From Isoperla grammatica (lineage: Eukaryota > Arthropoda > Insecta > Plecoptera > Perlodidae): 64,000 nucleotides of DNA. Location of the stretch: positions 40,257,625-40,321,624 of the forward strand of contig OX246739.1 of NCBI GenBank assembly GCA_945910005.1, given 5' to 3'. The position numbers were made by a program, and so were the translations under genes. Under the pieces are notes generated by a model. It had not been told where the DNA came from. It did not search any database and saw only the letters and a list, made by a program, of their open reading frames with translations. Positions 59,620 through 64,000 of the stretch are shown here, in pieces. The first letter of the stretch is position 1. Every line of letters begins with the position of its first letter.

Positions 59620-61875
59620 TAAAATCCTTTACACTTTAATTAAATGTTGTTTGTCTTTGATGGAAAGAAAGTCTCTTCAGAGAATCTCATTGTAGGAAAC
59701 GAGCTGTATAATTTTACCGGTTGGGAAGTATGCTTATGGCATTGATAGACACCAATTCCAGAGCGTGGGACAAGACGGATACTTAGCACACTCGAATGAA
59801 TAACAACGTCATTATTTTTATTTCATCCCCTATAATACCACCTGTGCGCCCTCCGAATTATTCACAAGGCTGTGGAACACGATACAACTCAATGGTAGCA
59901 AATGGTAGATCTACGCGAACACAGCCAGCGAATGGGATACAAAAGAGAACTACTTACATATGTATGAGAACGCGCTCAAGTCTCGATTATGCATTGTCCA
60001 TATCACACTATAATATATATATTTTTTTTTATTCACTGTTTGTATTATATATCCTTAATTATACACACGCATTTCCCAAAACTCCTCCCTCCTTTTTCCC
60101 GGGGTAGAACTTGTCCAATTCGAGACTTATACGCGACTACCCAGGTAAACGTTTACCTTGGCGTAATATAAGACCGTTATTATTGGGTATCGTTCCTATA
60201 TATGGGCCATTCTTTCCTATAAACTGTATTATCCATTATTATTATAAATATAATAGTTTTCTTCATCACACCTAAAATGGGTACGTAGCGTCATAGAGAG
60301 TGCATTGGTACACTTTACAGCAATTCTATGTACGGCAGCAACAAACCTATATTGGGGCGATTGGGAAATGCCAATATCGGTGGATAATGTATCAACCGAT
60401 ATGGGATGTATGGAGTTTTCTTCGTCACTCCTTAATGAAGAGATGACAACGTTTAATGGCCATACGATCTTTAAAATGTAAATAATAAAACGTTCAAATA
60501 CGGTACATATTTGGGAAAGTCCTGACAGTTTTTTTAAGTAAATAAATTGTAAATAAATAAATATTAACATGTTAAATAATAGCTAACTACACTTACCTAA
60601 ACCACTAACTTAAATATTTGTATATTCATTTCGTTGTTTTTAAGTGTTTATCCATCTCTTGAATCAACATAGAACAAAGTAGATCGTAACAGAGTGTTTG
60701 ACATGTGAACGTGCTCGAATACTTAGATCTTGAATATTCGTAAACTTACAACGACCGCAAGCCTAACAGACAAGACACAATACAACCGACAATAACAAAC
60801 CACGTCAGCGTTTTCTGCTTCTAGAATACAGACATTGTTATGTTTCTGTGTTCTGAGATGTTGCAAACGGGGAAAAGCGGTTAATAAGATTAAACCTTGA
60901 AGAGAACACATTTGCGTTGTGAAAATCCTTCTAGTTTCTTATTTGCGCGACACAAAACGAATTTCGATTCCGCTTAAAGGAGACGGTTGTTGTGTAAAGC
61001 GCTCTGTACTCGAGAGAAGAGCTTTTGCGGGGAGAGAAAGTAACGCGAAAGAGCCCCATAACATTACATAGGTTAGTAGTATCTCAACTGTAGGGGAAAT
61101 CAGTGGTATATTTAGTATTTACTCCCATAATAACGTTTTAGAAATACTGAACTACTAAAGTTATTGCCATCAACATATAATAATTTGTAAGGAAACATTG
61201 TGATGAATTTTGAGTCTTAATCTAGACTGACGATCATTTTATCCACTAGTTTATCGCATTTAGGCCTAGTTATTTATTCATTCTTGCATGAAGCATTGCA
61301 CAAAGGGAACGTTAACTAAACACTTGGCTTGTCGAAGGTAGAATGGCAATATTTCCATCAGTCAGCAATGGTGATATTATGAAGGTTTGAAAATTATTTT
61401 GTTCTGTCCTCGCTTTAATAACCTTAATGAAGGTATTGAACCGTGAAAAGGAGTCATAATTAAAACCTAATTGTTACAAGGGTTCAAACGTGATTTCGTT
61501 ATCAAGACAGATTGAATTAATATCTGTATTTCATTCACTTGTAAACAAACACTTGAACTGAACGTCTCTAAATTACCCCGTATCTCTTATCGGCTCGATT
61601 CTTGTAATGATTATAGAGATTTTCTTAAATATACAAATTTGATATGATTGCTTGACGGAAATAACACGACTGTAACTGAATTACCGATACTAAAAATGTA
61701 TCTATAGCTATAGACGAATTGTTGTAATAACCCTTTTATATAAAGCAACATTCTTGGAGTAGCATCGATGTTAATTGCGTGTTACAACTCCTTTGAATAA
61801 TCTAGGTTGCATAATATATTATGATAATATATACCGATGGTACTAGCAGTGCTTGAAGTATATATAGTAGGATGA
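59620..61875. other. Intergenic DNA
   Basis: No gene recognised. The 113-codon minus ORF at 60229-60570 has two DEEN-containing repeats (CTTCATCAC and CTTCGTCAC on the plus strand) but no domain; the two flank a short segment and may be ends of a small element. Otherwise AT-rich. Confidence 0.4.
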
Positions 61876-62052
61876 ATGCTAATATTCTTCCTAGTCGAGT
61901 GTCGCGCTCAACACGGCTGTTTCGTACTCAAAGCCAAGTGGCATTCGTTCACGGTGACCATCGTGAGTTTACATGTGGGACGAGAAGCGTATTTTGACAA
62001 TATCATGGAGGGTCTGGAGGAAAAGGCCTACAAGCGTTCTAGTAACATATGA
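61876..62052 (+). CDS. Short ORF, 58 residues, unknown; weak candidate
   Basis: ATG at 61876 opens MLIFFLVECRAQHGCF, continues with KAKWHSFTVTIVSLHVGREA and ends MEGLEEKAYKRSSNI before TGA. The start is hydrophobic, signal-peptide-like, the body has mixed composition with few low-complexity residues, and GC content rises over the ORF. A TATATATAG lies about 15-20 bp upstream of the ATG. I recognise no family. A GTGAGT at 61963 could be a splice donor, in which case the coding part would be shorter. It may also be chance. Confidence 0.25.
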   Translation: MLIFFLVECRAQHGCFVLKAKWHSFTVTIVSLHVGREAYFDNIMEGLEEKAYKRSSNI

Positions 62053-62083
62053 AAAGAACTCGAAGGAAAAGGAAGCAATTCAG

Positions 62084-62329
62084 TTAAATAAATATTGTGT
62101 GACAAGCTGATATTGGTTTGCGTTTTATATTAGGTACGTAGTAAAAAATTAGATTTACATTTTGATATTTTTCAGAGGCCAGGATAAACCTCACACCCCG
62201 GGCCGGGATATCTTGTATCATCCTCCTCCAAATCACTTGACCCGGGTGCAACTTTATATGTTCCATGAGTGTCCATTGCAATTCTTTGTAGGCTTTCATC
62301 ATATTCCAAAGAGTAAATAAAAATGACAA
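62084..62329 (-). other. Unassigned 81-codon ORF
   Basis: The minus frame has a stretch WNMMKAYKELQWTLMEHIKL followed by HPGQVIWRRMIQDIPARGVR with protein-like composition, flanked by AT-rich sequence without it. No domain recognised. It might be an exon or transposon remnant; not called as a gene. Confidence 0.2.
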
Positions 62330-62399
62330 AAAACATAGAAGACCTCTGAATTCTCTTCTTGTATTTTCAATTTAATTTGTCAGCTATTTGATATTTGAC

Positions 62400-62500
62400 G
62401 GCGTGGAGAGTGGGGATGGGGGTGGGGGTGTTGCAGGGATGCTGGCTGGGCTATAAATATCCGCGTGTCGATCCGGGCGCAGCGGTCGTCACAACCCTTA
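62400..62500 (+). promoter_or_regulatory. Candidate TATA-type promoter
   Basis: GGCTATAAATA (62449-62459) follows a G-rich stretch and precedes a GC-rich segment with GCAGCGGTCGTCACAACC about 25-40 bp downstream, where a start site would lie. The segment 62480-62590 has no ATG, so it would be a 5' UTR exon. No downstream coding exon was found before the window end. Confidence 0.35.
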
Positions 62501-62599
62501 GACGCCCGAACCACCCGCCAAGCTCGCGCGTCCAGACGGATCGGCCCCACTCACCCACCCTTACACTCATCTCCGGCGTTCATCTACTTGATTATTACT

Positions 62600-64000
62600 T
62601 AAATTGGGATATATAATATTCGTGTATTTGATGATATTAATGTATATTCAAATTATGATTATCAGTCAAATACATTTTCACATTGGCAGTATTTTATGAA
62701 TACACCTAACGCAAAAAGTCTTAGTTTACTATGAAGAGTAAAGTTATACAAACTCCAACGTAACAAGTCTCATACGACCTCAGATCCTTATCTATCACCC
62801 CCTCATGCACGCTGTTTCAACGAAAATCAAATTATTCCCGGCGTTCTTCCACACATTCGTAACATGGCGGTATTCCGCTTAGTAGAATGCCTATTTGCAC
62901 AAACCTCATAAGTCACGGCCGCTGTATTAGAAATTTCCACATAACCAATTCAATTTCGTAAATTACTATCCCGTAACGGACCTGTTTGAAGTAGACGGTA
63001 GAAACTAGATAACTAGAAAAAGTAGTTGATACTATAGGACTCAGGTATTTCCTAAGCATGGGAATAGTTATATACGTTGGCGCCATTTCAATTTTGCAAA
63101 CTTGTACGTATTGATCAGTTATAATTGGACGCCCTCGCCTGGATGCATTTGCAATCGTTTCAATATTCAATATCTTCTTCTCACTCCTCTCACTTTGATG
63201 CTCAACTACTGCGATCCAAGTTCTGCACTTTTTTTTTTTCATTAAAAGTTGTAAGTTGAAAGCTATTGGAGGGGGAGGGGTTGGGAGTGGGAGGGGAGAC
63301 CGTTTGACCTCTTGCTCAGTGACAGTAGCTTGTCAGCGCGGCGACTCCTACGCGGAGAAAAACGCAATTAGAGAAATGGAGTGGACGGACGAGCGATGGA
63401 GTCGAAAGTGCTCTTAGGGGTGGTAATGGGGTGGATGGTGTAGTGAGGGGACCAATCCCAGTCGTAATAGAAACAAACAGGCGGCATTATACGTTATATA
63501 GTCACGGTCAGACAGCTTTTCAAGTGGTGAATATCCACGCGACAGAAGTCAGCACCGTCCATATACTTGTGTAAATCCTCGCGTAGCTTTCCCCAATGCA
63601 CCTCAGAATATTTAATAAACTAAAGAGCAAGCTCAAGCAAACTATTAATTAAACTGCATTGTATTGTGTAGAGGAAAATTTGTTTCTTGAGTTGTCTGAA
63701 ATCAAAATCGATAGACTCCGATTAATTTAATGATTTACAAACGTAACCGTGTGCATGAACTACTTTGTGTATTTAGTGTTATTGCACGCAAACATCTTTA
63801 GGTAGATTAACATATATATCTTTATATATGCTCTTATGTTGCAATAATAGAGTAAAAGTAAAATGATAAATAAGTACAATAATAAAATAACAAACAAATA
63901 AAAATAGCAAAAAAGTAAACATAACTAGAAACATTTAACGTGGTAGAGGAAGCCCTCCTCTAAAAGTAGTCAATACTTTTTCGCGTTTACGCCGCGTTTT
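62600..64000. other. Terminal region, no gene recognised
   Basis: A G-rich run GGAGGGGGAGGGG occurs at 63268-63298. The 109-codon minus ORF at 62913-63242 starts in a poly-T/poly-A run and shows no domain; it overlaps the dispersed repeat shared with 46.1 kb. The remainder is AT-rich. Confidence 0.4.

Overview
This window looks like animal nuclear DNA, most likely from an arthropod and probably an insect with a repeat-rich genome. The evidence is an AT-rich background, genes split into short exons by kilobase introns with GT/AG borders, tRNA-derived SINEs, decayed LINE fragments, many short inverted-repeat transposons (MITEs) and several tandem arrays. The one complete gene encodes a fatty-acid elongase whose sequence reads as the arthropod ELOVL type. 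I could not place the order or species. I found no prokaryotic operon, CRISPR array, rRNA gene, functional tRNA gene or virus.

Genes. (1) On the minus strand a complete seven-exon very-long-chain fatty-acid elongase (ELOVL) runs from 40501 down to 32378. All junctions have GT/AG signals and compatible phases, giving 272 residues from the upstream ATG or 267 from the next. (2) On the plus strand, 20141-20317 looks like the first coding exon of a SCY1-like pseudokinase (SCYL2 type), ending in a clean GT donor. I could not find its second exon. Either the intron runs past the elongase, which would then be nested on the opposite strand, or the exon is an isolated fragment. (3) A 58-residue ORF at 61876-62052 and a TATA-type promoter near 62451 are weak candidates for further gene pieces.

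Layout. 1-6.7 kb: no gene seen. 6.7-16.1 kb: mobile elements, including a large foldback, a SINE hit by a hAT-type MITE that was itself hit by a second MITE, a 148-bp satellite and a 60-bp-arm perfect palindrome. 16-24.6 kb: the SCYL2-like exon with possible upstream regulatory DNA, and a LINE tail. 24.66-27.64 kb: a 3-kb array of a 22-bp unit that carries a CAGGTG E-box. 28-40.7 kb: the elongase gene; its intron 2 holds a minisatellite built partly from copies of the end of exon 2 and its splice donor. 41-51 kb: SINEs, LINE tails, MITEs and a 20-bp array. 51.8-54 kb: an ATT microsatellite and a 60-bp array with CACGTG and a CG-rich palindrome. 54.2-59.6 kb: a hAT MITE with perfect 8-bp target duplications, a SINE, a TTCAG pentanucleotide array, a second copy of a 430-bp MITE, a 72/51-bp minisatellite, a long hairpin and a decayed LINE reverse transcriptase. 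59.6-64 kb: mostly featureless.

Overall the window holds one housekeeping lipid gene, one probable trafficking gene start, and a dense record of transposition and tandem amplification. I see no multi-gene system. The most unusual signals are the duplicated exon end with splice donors, the triple-nested transposons with a readable empty site, and the E-box satellite.
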